Shown: positions 16,470 to 25,596, counted from the first letter of the stretch. The stretch: 64,000 nt of DNA from Actinomadura opuntiae (GCF_030283205.1 NZ_JASNWF010000018.1:62001-126000), one strand, 5' to 3'. Notes: a model not told the origin generated them from the letters alone. Numbers and translations: made by a program.

Positions 16470-18151
16470 GCTGCCTCCGCAGTTGCCGAAAGTTCGGGAG
16501 TGGTGTTCTGGGTCGCGGCGTCGAGTTGGCGGCGCCGTTGGATGCGTTCGTTGATCAGGAGCAGGAGCCGATGTTCGGTTGGCCGGACGTCGGGGTCGCC
16601 GGGTCCGGCGCGTTCCCAGACGTAGGCCGCTTGAGGACCGGCAGGGTTCGAGACCGGGATGCCTGCCTCAGCCAGTCGAGCGAGCGCCCAGGCTTTGCGG
16701 TCGGCCTTGTGGTCGGCGAGGGTCTTGCCGGACCACTTGCGGGAGACCAGGACGCGGCGGCCGCCGTAGCCGAGGTGTTCGCGTCGGTGTGCCTTGCCCT
16801 TGCAGTAGCCGGGTGCGAGGCCCTTGCGGGGGTTCTTGGGCTGGACGCCGTAGCGCAGCCAGTTCGCACAGGTCGGTGAGCACGGTTCGTAGCGCAGTGC
16901 TTCGGCCATCCGGTCGACGTGCTCACGCTGCGCGGGCGTCTCGGCCTGGTGGCACTCGGCGACGCCCTTGACCAGGTACTTGGTCAGGTAGCCGATGCAC
17001 CGCCGCGAGTCCGCCGAGTCGGCCAGGACGCCTTGCGCGTCGATCTGGCGCCCGAAGCGGACCACGTGCAGGGGTTCGGCGTCGTCGTCCAGCCCGATGG
17101 CGTCCAGCGCGTCATCCCAGGTCGGCAGGACTTCACCCGTAGTCGGGTCGAGGTAGCCGCCGTTCTCTCCCGCTGCGTCATCCCAGACCGGCAGCCGGTC
17201 ACCGGAGTAGACGACGCGATCCGTGGAGGGCCACCACACCTGGTGATAGGTCGCGGCGACGACTTGGCGCAGTTCGGTGCGGGAGATGGTCCCGCGGATC
17301 GCCATGTGCAGGTGCGGAGCCAACCGCCGCTGCGGCTCGACGGCCGCGAAGTACTGCACGTCATACCCGACGAACCGGCGCAGGTTCTGCACGAACCGGT
17401 CCACCAGCTTGGAGAAGTGCAGCGCATCACGAGCGGCCCGCGTGTAGTCGTACGAGTCCGGGTCGACCGGCGTCCCGTCCGAGCGCACCCGCCCGTAGGA
17501 GTCCAAGGTCAGGGTCAGGAACAGCGACGGCCGGAACGTCTTCCCGTCCTTGCCCCGGAAGACCTTCCCGACCGTGCGGGAGTCGACCGGACGCCGAGGA
17601 AGGTCCGGCGCGTCCTGCCGCCGCCGCGTGGAGCGAGTCCGCCGGCCCCTGGCATCCTCACCGGTCTTGAGTGAGCCCCGCACGCCGGTGCGTTCGATCT
17701 CGATATCGAGGTCCCGCACGACGGCGTCCCAGAACTCCGGCCCCTCCCCGTCCGCCGTCCCGTCCTCGGCTGCGCGGTCACGGGCCGCCTGTGCCTGCGA
17801 GCGCAGTTCCATCCACGCCCGTTGTTCCTCGTCCGGGTCGGCGCGTGTGATGACGGGTTCGTCGGCCAGGTGCCAGCCTTGACGGCACTGCACCGCCCGA
17901 AGCTTGCGCTTCCGCTCCGCACACGACGGGCACACCGAGGCGAGGGTGTGACCGCACGGGACGTACACCACCTCGGCCGCACCGGTGTGCAGGTCGACGC
18001 GCCGCATCGGCACGGGCCGGACGCAGACGCCGTGTTCGACCGCGACCGCTTCCAGCACCCCCCGCGCCAGCGGGGCGAGGGTCTTGACCACCGGTTCCGA
18101 CGTCGACTCGGCCGCGGGCGTCTCCGAGCCGTCGAGGGAGAGCTGTGTCAT
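16466..18151 (-). CDS. repSA: RepSA-like rolling-circle replication initiator
   Basis: 561 aa. The N-terminal quarter has a Cys-rich zinc-binding motif (CGH, then CPSCAERKRK). The middle holds a HUH-type metal motif PHLHMAIRG and the downstream YLTKYLVKG with the candidate nucleophile Tyr. A second Cys cluster lies near CSPTCANWL. It nicks the AICE plus origin to start replication after excision. It is coupled to both neighbours by 4-bp overlaps. The origin is probably inside or next to this gene but was not located. Confidence 0.88.
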   Translation of the reverse strand: MTQLSLDGSETPAAESTSEPVVKTLAPLARGVLEAVAVEHGVCVRPVPMRRVDLHTGAAEVVYVPCGHTLASVCPSCAERKRKLRAVQCRQGWHLADEPVITRADPDEEQRAWMELRSQAQAARDRAAEDGTADGEGPEFWDAVVRDLDIEIERTGVRGSLKTGEDARGRRTRSTRRRQDAPDLPRRPVDSRTVGKVFRGKDGKTFRPSLFLTLTLDSYGRVRSDGTPVDPDSYDYTRAARDALHFSKLVDRFVQNLRRFVGYDVQYFAAVEPQRRLAPHLHMAIRGTISRTELRQVVAATYHQVWWPSTDRVVYSGDRLPVWDDAAGENGGYLDPTTGEVLPTWDDALDAIGLDDDAEPLHVVRFGRQIDAQGVLADSADSRRCIGYLTKYLVKGVAECHQAETPAQREHVDRMAEALRYEPCSPTCANWLRYGVQPKNPRKGLAPGYCKGKAHRREHLGYGGRRVLVSRKWSGKTLADHKADRKAWALARLAEAGIPVSNPAGPQAAYVWERAGPGDPDVRPTEHRLLLLINERIQRRRQLDAATQNTTPELSATAEAA

Positions 18152-19614
18152 GCAGCCTCCCCGGTGTTGAGGACGGGGAGGCCGAAGGCGACCATGTCGC
18201 GGATGTCGTCGTCGGAGACGTACGCGGCCCGGACGCGGACCGGATCGGGGACGGTCTCCAGCCGGACGAACCCGACCCCAGCGCCGATCTCCGGAACGGA
18301 CGAGATCTGATCAGCGAGCGCGCCACGGTCGCGGGCACCGTCGCCCAACACCATGTCGACCTGTTCGTCTTCATCCAGCCGCAGGGCGATGCGGTCGGGG
18401 AACAGGTTGCGCAGGTTGTTGACCTCTTTGCGTGCGTCCTGCTGCGCGCCGATCACGCAGTACCCCACCGAGCGGCCCTGACTGGTGAGCACAGCAAGCG
18501 CCGACTCGGCCCGCTTGCGTAGATCCCGTTCGGGGCAGTAGGCGGTCAGGAACGCCAGCTCATCCACGATCACGACCCGGAACGGGTGCTCATGCGTCGG
18601 GGTGAACGAGCGCGTCACGCCCGCGAACTGTTCGGCGCGGGCGTTCATGTCCTCGGCCGCCGCCTCCAAGAGTTCGACCATGCCGCCTTTGGGATCATCG
18701 CTGTATCGGCCGTAGCGCTCGAAGAGGGGACGGCCAAAGCTGAGTTCCATGCGCTTGGGGTCGACCGCCCACACCTCGACCAGGCCAGCCAGCATCAGCG
18801 GCAGCAAGGCCCGGACCGCCGACCAGATCACCGACCCCTTGCCGGCCCCCGTCGCCCCCGCGATCAGCACGTGCGTTCCGAGCAGCCGCAGCCGCCAAGG
18901 GGACCCGTCCTCGGTCCGTCCGATCTCCAGCGCCCGCAAGTCGACGGCCGCAGCGTCGGGGACGGGCAGGCCGGGGATCGGGACGGCGAGAGCGTCTTTG
19001 CGGACGAACTCCAGCCAGATCCGCCCCGGACGGTCCCCCTCCCGAACCCGGACCAGCGTCGCGCCGAAGCCGTGCGCGAGATTGACCGCGACACGCTCCC
19101 ACGCGTCCGGCGCCTGCCCCTTGAGCATCTTCACCAGCACCCGATCCGACGTCGGACCGCAGCGGACCCGGACGAGGCTGGGCAGGTACTCGCGGCCCTT
19201 GTGTGTCTTGGTCAGACCCGCCGTGACCAGGACGGGTTGCCAGTCGCGGCGGTACACCATCACCAGCCGCCACTGGGCACGAGCCGGACGAGCGAGGTAG
19301 CGGACGAACGACGGACGGTCCGCCATCGCCCACACGGCCAGGCCGACCGCGACCAGGACCAGGACGACGAGCGGGACCGCCCAGCCGAACCGGACACCGA
19401 GCCAGCCGAGCCCGGCCGCGATGGACACGGGGACGATGTTGCGGACCAGGAACACCACGGTCCGGACGACGGCCCGGACGAGGTTGACGAGCAGGACCAG
19501 GCCCTCGGGCATGTGCCACACCGGAGGCGCCCACTTGGGCGCCGCGAACGGGTCACGCTGCGCCTCGACGGCGACGTTCTCACCGGGACCGAGCTTGCGG
19601 AACTCCCAGGACAT
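18148..19614 (-). CDS. FtsK/SpoIIIE-type conjugative DNA translocase (TraSA/TraB-like)
   Basis: 488 aa from ATG 19614 after GAGAGG. Two to three membrane segments lie at about 35-110 (LVRAVVRTVVFLVRN, VPLVVLVLVAVGLAVWA). The motor domain has Walker A GATGAGKGSVIW, Walker B FRVVIVDELAF and a GRSVGYCVIGAQQ segment. In AICEs a single such hexameric pump moves double-stranded DNA between mycelia. It is the first gene of the coupled tra-rep-xis-int operon. Confidence 0.92.
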   Translation of the reverse strand: MSWEFRKLGPGENVAVEAQRDPFAAPKWAPPVWHMPEGLVLLVNLVRAVVRTVVFLVRNIVPVSIAAGLGWLGVRFGWAVPLVVLVLVAVGLAVWAMADRPSFVRYLARPARAQWRLVMVYRRDWQPVLVTAGLTKTHKGREYLPSLVRVRCGPTSDRVLVKMLKGQAPDAWERVAVNLAHGFGATLVRVREGDRPGRIWLEFVRKDALAVPIPGLPVPDAAAVDLRALEIGRTEDGSPWRLRLLGTHVLIAGATGAGKGSVIWSAVRALLPLMLAGLVEVWAVDPKRMELSFGRPLFERYGRYSDDPKGGMVELLEAAAEDMNARAEQFAGVTRSFTPTHEHPFRVVIVDELAFLTAYCPERDLRKRAESALAVLTSQGRSVGYCVIGAQQDARKEVNNLRNLFPDRIALRLDEDEQVDMVLGDGARDRGALADQISSVPEIGAGVGFVRLETVPDPVRVRAAYVSDDDIRDMVAFGLPVLNTGEAA

Positions 19615-19705
19615 AGCCTGGACACCTCTTCTCTTCGTGTGGTTCGAGGGAGAGAAGCGGGGCGGCCGGAGGTACCAGCTCCAGCCGCCCCACCCATTTC
19701 GGGGA

Positions 19706-20131
19706 TCAGGCCGCGTCCTTCGCCGCCGTGTCCTTGCTCGAAGTCCGGCCCGCGCCACCCTTGAAGCCAGCCGGACGCATCCCCGCCGCCTTGAGCGAGT
19801 AGGCGAGCCGGTTGTTCTGGCTGTTGACGTACGGCGTCACGGTCAGCCCGTCGAACTCGACCGGCACGAACGGGAACCCGGCCGGAGCTTCGGGGAGCAC
19901 CGGCTGGACGGGCGCGATGAGCTTGACCTTGAACGTGCCCTTGGACGCCGGGTCTGCATCGAGGACCTCGACCGACCAGACCAGTTCGCCGGTGTCCTTG
20001 TCGCGGCCCTGCACGAAGTTCTCCCGGCTCGACCGGTCGAAGTCGCGGACCGGCTCGACGCCGCCCTTGACGAACGCGCCGTAGGGGAACACGTCACCGA
20101 ACGCGACCTTGAACGGACCCTGCACTGCCAT
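19706..20131 (-). CDS. AICE replication/integration/excision activator-like protein
   Basis: 141 aa. A beta-rich N-terminal 110 residues (FKVAFGDVFPYGAFVKGGVE, WSVEVLDADP, FVPVEFDGLTVTPYV) and a basic Ala/Lys tail. I recall this conserved AICE family being annotated as a plasmid replication, integration and excision activator, after Pra of pSAM2; the assignment rests on that memory and the position upstream of tra. No catalytic motif. A long inverted repeat starts 32 bp upstream of its ATG, suggesting control by the GntR protein encoded next. Confidence 0.65.
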   Translation of the reverse strand: MAVQGPFKVAFGDVFPYGAFVKGGVEPVRDFDRSSRENFVQGRDKDTGELVWSVEVLDADPASKGTFKVKLIAPVQPVLPEAPAGFPFVPVEFDGLTVTPYVNSQNNRLAYSLKAAGMRPAGFKGGAGRTSSKDTAAKDAA

Positions 20132-20162
20132 GGCAGATACCTCCAGACGTTCACCTGACCGC

Positions 20163-20216
20163 TTGTTCGGTCAAGTGGATGTGGATTGAATGTACCTCGC
20201 CCACTCGACCGAACAA
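20163..20216. promoter_or_regulatory. Long inverted repeat upstream of the activator gene
   Basis: A 16-bp arm beginning TTGTTCGGTC (20163-20178) pairs with 20201-20216 at 15 of 16 positions around a 22-bp spacer. It lies in the promoter region of the activator-like gene. A KorSA-type GntR operator is the most likely meaning. Confidence 0.5.
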
Positions 20217-20229
20217 CCATCGAAACGAG

Positions 20230-20263
20230 TGACCTGCGTCACATTGACCGAAGGGGCAGGTCA
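20230..20263 (-). terminator. Possible hairpin at the end of gntR
   Basis: TGACCTGC (20230-20237) pairs with GCAGGTCA (20256-20263), overlapping the gntR stop codon. The 18-nt loop is long, so a terminator is only one option; it could be part of the operator region. Confidence 0.3.
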
Positions 20264-21049
20264 GTCCGGGACGCTGTACACGTCCTCCAGCTCATGCAGC
20301 GACCCCGGCAACACGACCTCGGCCACGAAGCAGACCGTGTCGGAGGCGTCATGCATGCTCGCCAAGACCGTCAGCACCGGCTCACTCTCCTTGAGCTGCA
20401 ACGCCTCCGCCTCGCCCTTGACGCCCAGCCGAGCCGAGAGCCGTTCAGCGATGTGGTCCACTCGCAGTCCCTTGACGGTCCGCAGGTGATCCCGGAGCCC
20501 GACCGGCAGCGCCGTTTCCTTGTCCAGGTCGGTGCCGTACCCCAGCTCTTGCGGAAACCAGCACGTCACCAACTCCGAGACGATGCCCTCCCGCACGGTC
20601 GCCCACCGACGCACCAGCACCCGCGCTCCGCCATCGAGGCCGAGCAGGCCGGCGACCGGTGCAGGAGCCGGAACCGTGCCGACCTCCAAGAGGCTCACGC
20701 CCGGCGAGGTCTCCGGCTGGTCCAAGACAGCCAGACCCGGACGCGAGGCCCGCGCCGCAGGACCAGGACGCCCCTTCACGAACGAGCCGCGCCCGTGCTC
20801 ACGAGTGATCCACCCGTCCTGCTGCAACATCTGCAAAGCACGAACCACCGTGGTCCGGCCGACCGCGAACTCTCGCACGAGCTGCGACTCAGACGGCAGC
20901 ATCACCCCAGGCGGGTAGTCCCCGTTCTCGATCCGGCGCCGCAACTCCAGCACCACCCGCGCGTACTTCGGGGGCTCGAACTCCAAGCTCGACATCTCGA
21001 CCACCTGACGACTCTCACGCTTGACCGCATAAGCGAATCTCTCCGGCAC
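20261..21049 (-). CDS. GntR/UTRA-type repressor (KorSA-like)
   Basis: 262 aa from GTG 21049, which has GGAGGG 8 nt upstream; an ATG at 20995 is an equally possible start just before the domain. The winged HTH is YARVVLELRRRIENGDYPPG, then LPSESQLVREFAVGRTTVVRAL. A UTRA ligand domain follows (ARVLVRRWATV, EAEALQL, VLTVLASMHD). In pSAM2, KorSA represses pra and so holds the element integrated; the inverted repeat at 20163-20216 is a fitting operator. Confidence 0.88.
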   Translation of the reverse strand: MPERFAYAVKRESRQVVEMSSLEFEPPKYARVVLELRRRIENGDYPPGVMLPSESQLVREFAVGRTTVVRALQMLQQDGWITREHGRGSFVKGRPGPAARASRPGLAVLDQPETSPGVSLLEVGTVPAPAPVAGLLGLDGGARVLVRRWATVREGIVSELVTCWFPQELGYGTDLDKETALPVGLRDHLRTVKGLRVDHIAERLSARLGVKGEAEALQLKESEPVLTVLASMHDASDTVCFVAEVVLPGSLHELEDVYSVPD

Positions 21050-21212
21050 TGTAGCGTCCCTCCGTTCCTACGTCACGCCCATGACCACGGCCCCGAACTG
21101 CGTCTCCGTCCCAGCCGCAACGAGCAAAGCCCCCGAGCCCGACCGCCGAAACCACCCAGCAGACAGGCCCGAGGGCACCCAACTCGCCACCACCATCCCG
21201 GCGAGCCTCGTG

Positions 21213-21437
21213 TCATCGGGGCCAGGGCCAGCCCCGCGCGCGGACGATCGCGTTCCGCAACTCCTCCGGGTTGCGCGCCTCCACCAGCCGCCCGCCACGA
21301 CCGAGCCGGACCATCGCCCACCACGAACCGGTGGCTTCGCCGTACCAGGCCCAGACACCGGAGAACTCGCGTTCGATCTGCGCGGCGACCGGCCGCCCGC
21401 TCATCCCGTCCGGCAGCACCACCGGAACCACACCCAT
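21213..21437 (-). CDS. Small AICE hypothetical protein
   Basis: 74 aa. ATG at 21437 overlaps the stop of the upstream gene (TGATG), so the two are coupled. Trp-rich core (FSGVWAWYGEATGSWWAMVRLG) followed by a helical RNPEELRNAIVRARG end. No family with known function recognised. The same-strand neighbour and the AICE context suggest an accessory role. Confidence 0.6.
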   Translation of the reverse strand: MGVVPVVLPDGMSGRPVAAQIEREFSGVWAWYGEATGSWWAMVRLGRGGRLVEARNPEELRNAIVRARGWPWPR

Positions 21438-21814
21438 CACGACCCGCCGTCCGGCGAGCTGACGAACGGCACCGCCAGGACCCGAGCGATCCGGTCCGCC
21501 GCCCTGTCGGTCTCCAGCAGCGGGCACAACGGCTCCAACTCCGGCGGCGACTGGCGGGTAGGCCCGGCCCACACCCACAGCCACCACAACACGCCCTCGT
21601 GCCGACGGCACAGCACCTCTTGCCGCATCCCCGGATGCATCAACGCCCCACGCGGATCGTCCGGGTCGGGTTCACCGGCCGGGTTGCTCGCCCGCACCGC
21701 ACCGTGCCCGTACACCTGCGCGTCCAGGCCCCGCCGCTTCAACGCCTCGACCAGCGCCAGCGCAGCCGGACGCCATGCCGTGTCCTGAAGGGGCCGCAAG
21801 CTCACCACGTTCAT
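21437..21814 (-). CDS. AICE hypothetical protein
   Basis: 125 aa from ATG 21814 with GGGAG 9 nt upstream. Helical N-terminus (PAALALVEALKRRGLDAQVY), then a short beta region with a conserved-looking LWWLWVWAGP segment, and a DRAADRIARVLAVPF helix. Unknown function. Translationally coupled to the 74-aa gene that follows. Confidence 0.65.
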   Translation of the reverse strand: MNVVSLRPLQDTAWRPAALALVEALKRRGLDAQVYGHGAVRASNPAGEPDPDDPRGALMHPGMRQEVLCRRHEGVLWWLWVWAGPTRQSPPELEPLCPLLETDRAADRIARVLAVPFVSSPDGGS

Positions 21815-21953
21815 GACCGAGAACTCCCAGGGGTTGAGCGGGACCGGCGGACGAGCAGGCGACCGAACCCCACCCGGCCAAGCGCAGCCGCCACGGGGGC
21901 GAAGCGACCGCGCTTCCAGTCGCCCGCCACGCCCGCCGGCCCCGCGGCTTCAC

Positions 21954-22130
21954 CTACGCCGCACGCGTCTTGCGCGTCGGCGCACACCAGCGGCACGGCT
22001 TCCGCCGCACCTGCGGACCGGAGTCACCCGGCGTCCCTACGAACACCACACGGAGGGGAGAGACGAACTTCCAGCCACGGCCACCGCACGAGCGGCACCC
22101 CGGCTTGCCGGTTCCCTGCTGCTGCGTCAT
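21954..22130 (-). CDS. Small zinc-finger-like AICE protein
   Basis: 58 aa from ATG 22130. It carries CRSCGGRGW and, 30 residues on, CRWC: two Cys pairs with a glycine-rich turn as in DnaJ-type zinc ribbons. It starts 103 bp from the divergent regulator at 22233, with a palindrome between them. Likely a small nucleic-acid or protein-binding factor; an in-frame start at 22163 is possible. Confidence 0.6.
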   Translation of the reverse strand: MTQQQGTGKPGCRSCGGRGWKFVSPLRVVFVGTPGDSGPQVRRKPCRWCAPTRKTRAA

Positions 22131-22176
22131 GCCGACCAAGATCCGCCAAATCCAGGACGGCACCCATTCCCAGGCG

Positions 22177-22195
22177 ATATCCCGCGACGGGATAT
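22177..22195. promoter_or_regulatory. Palindromic operator between divergent AICE genes
   Basis: ATATCCCG-CGA-CGGGATAT, a perfect 8-bp inverted repeat, 37 bp before the HTH/TPR regulator start and 47 bp before the zinc-finger gene. Strong candidate autoregulatory site for the regulator. Confidence 0.55.
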
Positions 22196-22232
22196 ACGCT
22201 CAGCGAAGACCGGTTACGCGGAGGGAGACCCG

Positions 22233-23714
22233 ATGTCGGGACGGGCGTCAGACCCGATCGTCATCCCGGACTCACTGTGGCAGCGCCCGCAGATGATCGA
22301 AGCCCTGACCACCCGCGACATCCGAACCGTCTTCCACTTGTTGCGCCAGTACGCAGGCGCCAGCCAAACCCAAATCGCGATCGCCTGCGGCATGTCGCAG
22401 GGCAAGGTCAGCGAGACCATGAAGAAGGGCGGCCGCCAGGTCACCACCCTGGAGGTCTTTGAGCGCATCGCCGACGGCCTCCAGATGCCCGACCCCGCCC
22501 GCATGACCCTGGGCCTGGCCCCGCGCACCCTCCCCACGTTCACCTCGCCGACCACCACGAAGGCGACGATCATCACATCACGGGATGCCCCCGCGGACAT
22601 GGTTCCGCCCGCATTCCTGGGTTCTCTGGACATAGATGCCGATGTCGAGGAAGGGGACCCCGTGCACCGCAGAACCTTCGGCAAGCTCGCCGGAGCCAGC
22701 GTGTTCAGCGCCATCCTCGCTGACCTACCGTCCGACGGCGCACCGCTGGAAGGCGTCGAGGCATTCGCCGCCGCCCTGGCCGGATACCCCTCCAGCAGCG
22801 ACGACCCGTCCCCGGCTGCCCTCAGCATCGCCCGCCTGGACGCCGCCGTAGCCGCAGCCAAACGGAGCTACCAGGACTGCAAGTACTCCACCGTCATCAA
22901 CTCCCTGCCCGCCCTGCTGGCAGACCTGCGCAACGCCTGCGCCATCTACGAGGGAGACGCCCGACTCCAGGCCGAAGCGCTCTCGGCCGAGGCCCACCAC
23001 GTCGCCGCGAGCATCCTGCTCAAACTCGACCACGAAGGGCTTGCCTGGCTCGCAGCCGACCGCAGCATGCAGGCCGCCCGCCGCAGCCAGGACCTCACGA
23101 CCATCGGGTCAAGCGCCCGCATCATCACCCACGCCCTGATGAACGACGGCCACCACGGCGCCGCCACCAAGACCGCCAGCACCTACGCCGAACGCATCGA
23201 CCACGACATCGACCAGCGCACGCCCGACTTCCTCTCCGTCTACGGCGCACTCCTCCTACGCGGCGCGGTCGCCGCCGGCCAACGCTCTGACCGGCACACC
23301 GCCGCCACCCTCTTGGACGAGGCCGAAGCCGCAGGCCGCGAACTCGGAGGCGACTACAACCACCGATGGACCGCGTTCGGCCCTACCAACGTTCAACTCC
23401 ACCGCGTCAACATCGCCCTCAAGCTCGGCGACGCCGGAGCCGCCATCCAGCACGCCCGCACCGTCGACCTGGGCCGCATCCCCCTCACCGAACGCAAGGC
23501 AAAACTCCTCGTCGACACCTCCAGCGCCCTCACCCAATGGGGCAAGCACGAGAAGGCATACGAGGTCCTGCGCTACGCCCACCAGCTCGCGCCCGAGGAG
23601 ATCTCAGCCCGCCCCGCCGTCCACCGCATGCTTGGCGACCTCATGGCCACCGCCCCGCCTAGCGTCAAGCGGCAGCTCAAGGAGTTCACGACAGAAATCG
23701 GGGTGCGCTTGTGA
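22233..23714 (+). CDS. HTH-TPR transcriptional regulator
   Basis: 493 aa from ATG 22233 after GAGGGAG. The N-terminal Xre/Cro HTH is at about 20-75 (GASQTQIAIACGMSQGKVSETM, VTTLEVFERIADGLQMP). A linker follows and then a helical TPR-like ligand-binding region to the end, including VHRRTFGKLAG and YNHRWTAFGPTNVQLHRVNIA. This architecture resembles quorum/peptide-sensing regulators and is common beside flavoprotein genes in actinobacteria. The stop overlaps the flavoprotein GTG, so regulator and flavoprotein are co-translated. Confidence 0.85.
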   Translation: MSGRASDPIVIPDSLWQRPQMIEALTTRDIRTVFHLLRQYAGASQTQIAIACGMSQGKVSETMKKGGRQVTTLEVFERIADGLQMPDPARMTLGLAPRTLPTFTSPTTTKATIITSRDAPADMVPPAFLGSLDIDADVEEGDPVHRRTFGKLAGASVFSAILADLPSDGAPLEGVEAFAAALAGYPSSSDDPSPAALSIARLDAAVAAAKRSYQDCKYSTVINSLPALLADLRNACAIYEGDARLQAEALSAEAHHVAASILLKLDHEGLAWLAADRSMQAARRSQDLTTIGSSARIITHALMNDGHHGAATKTASTYAERIDHDIDQRTPDFLSVYGALLLRGAVAAGQRSDRHTAATLLDEAEAAGRELGGDYNHRWTAFGPTNVQLHRVNIALKLGDAGAAIQHARTVDLGRIPLTERKAKLLVDTSSALTQWGKHEKAYEVLRYAHQLAPEEISARPAVHRMLGDLMATAPPSVKRQLKEFTTEIGVRL

Positions 23715-24298
23715 CCGACGCCGGAGCCGACGACGAGCGCCGCCGCGTCCTCTACATCATCGTCTGCGCAGCAGGCCCCGCCAGCGACGTCGGAAAACTC
23801 GTGACACTCGCCCGCCAACGAGGCTGGGACGTCCAGATCATCGCCACACCCTCAGCCCTGGACTTCATCGACGCCGAAGCCCTCGAAACTCAAACCGGCC
23901 GCCCCGTCCGCAGCCAATACCGCAAGCCAGGTGAACCCCGCTCACCCAAAGCAGACGCCATCATCGTCGCCCCCGCCACCTACAACACCATCAACAAATG
24001 GGCCGCAGGCATCAGCGACACCTACGCCCTAGGCATCCTCGCCGAAGCCCCCGGCCTAGGCATCCCCGTAGTAGTCCTCCCCTTTGTCAACACCGCACTA
24101 GCAGGTCGCACCGCCTTCCGGCGCAGCGTTGAAGATCTCCGTGCAGAAGGAATACATATCTTACTCGCCCCCGGCCAATTCGAGCCACACCCTCCAGGCG
24201 CAGGCGGAAAAATGGCAAGCATATTTCCGTGGGACCTTGCGCTCTTTGAAGTCCATAAGGTGATCCCTGGACGAAGCAAGCAGGTGCATGGACAATGA
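23711..24298 (+). CDS. Flavoprotein (phosphopantothenoylcysteine-decarboxylase-like fold)
   Basis: 195 aa, GTG at 23711 overlapping the regulator stop. The HFCD-type flavin-binding pattern is visible: an opening YIIVCAAGPA loop, VQIIATPSALDFI, DAIIVAPATYNTINKWAAGI and VVLPFVNTALA. It probably binds FMN; the reaction is unknown. The G+C falls sharply over its last 60 codons, marking the border to the next gene. ATGA overlap with the downstream ApeA-like gene. Confidence 0.85.
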   Translation: MTDAGADDERRRVLYIIVCAAGPASDVGKLVTLARQRGWDVQIIATPSALDFIDAEALETQTGRPVRSQYRKPGEPRSPKADAIIVAPATYNTINKWAAGISDTYALGILAEAPGLGIPVVVLPFVNTALAGRTAFRRSVEDLRAEGIHILLAPGQFEPHPPGAGGKMASIFPWDLALFEVHKVIPGRSKQVHGQ

Positions 24299-25596
24299 CG
24301 TCAAGTATTGATGATGTCCTCGGCGGCTGCATCGGATTCTTTCACCCGATCATAGAACGCAAGGATCTAAGAAAAGAAAGCCAGCGAGGGTACATACAGC
24401 TAGCTGAAGACGGATTTCTTCGGATCGATACCCTTGAAGAAGATCTACTCTCCGGATTCTCTACATCGAATCGTAGAATTCCGGAATGGATAAAGGGGCG
24501 GACCCAGCATGCAGGGATCTTAATCACGAACATGGTCGGCTTTGGTTCATCCTTTAACATTGGAGGAACCAAAGCATCGGTGCATCGCTATCGAGGTCAA
24601 ACGCTGATATTTGGCATCGACCCAAGACTGATCGATACTCCAAAAGTGACAAGCATTTCAGCTTTCTTTCCTGACGTAACGAACTGGGCGGGAGTATCTG
24701 CACTGAAGATCGCAAGAGAGGTCGGGGAGGACAATCGCTACAAAGGTATGTCCATGAAAGTCGAGTCCTCTCCGCCTGCGAAAATACAGCTAAGTCGAGC
24801 ACTGACTCTAGAATTGGGAACCCACTGGGAAGTTTCCGGCTCGGAAAGCCGGAAAACCGTATATGCACCCCTCAAGGTCACATGTAGCTCTAGTCGCGGC
24901 AAAGATATCCACGAGCTAATCGGTCCAATATTTCACCTGCAGAATCTCATTAATCTTGCACATCAGGGTCTAGTGGCCGCGGACGGAGGGCAAGCTTTTA
25001 CGGTCAAGGGCACGGGTGATCGCAATCCAGAGTTCTGGAACCATGCCTTGATGTTCCGACCGCCGAGTTCCGTCGCTCCGAAATCAATGACGGAAACCCC
25101 CCTATTTAGCTTGTCCCACGTCGGAGGGATAGAAGGTCTTCGCCGATGGATCAACATCAGCAAAAGGCACTCACGGTCGGTGATCCCGGCTACGCGATCT
25201 TTTCGCACCGGTAAAATATCGCCAGAAGTTCAGATGATGGATATCGCAGCAGGTATCGAGTACTGGACCGCTGCTCATGCGCGCACCGCGCGCTGGAGTC
25301 GAGAGCGCCCTCAATCTCTTGCGGTGGCAAGGCAAGCGGGAGAGCATTTTGCTGAATGGGTTGGCGACATCCAGAAGTGGGCCGATATCTTTTGGAATGA
25401 ATACAACGCCATTAAGCATCGCCCGAATCACCTTGTCGATCCTTACAAGGCTAGAATTCTCGCCGACAGTGGCCAGGTCCTACTAGCTTGCGTATTACTT
25501 AGAAGGGTTGCACGAAGTAAATCAATTGTGGCAAATGTTCTTGACTCTCATCAGCTTAACCGCCTGGGGCATGACATCAGGCACATAGTCCTGTGA
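24295..25596 (+). CDS. ApeA-like HEPN protein, candidate anti-phage cargo
   Basis: 433 aa; ATG overlaps the flavoprotein stop. The gene is visibly AT-richer, with codons unlike the rest of the window, so it was acquired separately. Residues 1-260 look like the beta-rich ApeA N-terminal domain (GYIQLAEDGFLRI, GGTKASVHRYRGQTLIFGI). The C-terminal 150 residues are helical with a HEPN-like FWNEYNAIKHRPNH motif. ApeA-type proteins abort phage infection by RNA cleavage. The family call is from pattern recognition only; a non-nuclease HEPN or another defence protein is possible. A hairpin at 25679 follows. Confidence 0.6.
   Translation: MTSSIDDVLGGCIGFFHPIIERKDLRKESQRGYIQLAEDGFLRIDTLEEDLLSGFSTSNRRIPEWIKGRTQHAGILITNMVGFGSSFNIGGTKASVHRYRGQTLIFGIDPRLIDTPKVTSISAFFPDVTNWAGVSALKIAREVGEDNRYKGMSMKVESSPPAKIQLSRALTLELGTHWEVSGSESRKTVYAPLKVTCSSSRGKDIHELIGPIFHLQNLINLAHQGLVAADGGQAFTVKGTGDRNPEFWNHALMFRPPSSVAPKSMTETPLFSLSHVGGIEGLRRWINISKRHSRSVIPATRSFRTGKISPEVQMMDIAAGIEYWTAAHARTARWSRERPQSLAVARQAGEHFAEWVGDIQKWADIFWNEYNAIKHRPNHLVDPYKARILADSGQVLLACVLLRRVARSKSIVANVLDSHQLNRLGHDIRHIVL

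Noticed and set aside
21672..21953. Extra minus-strand AICE ORF directly after the zinc-finger gene
   Set aside because: It overlaps the better-supported 125-aa gene by more than 140 bp and has no recognisable features.
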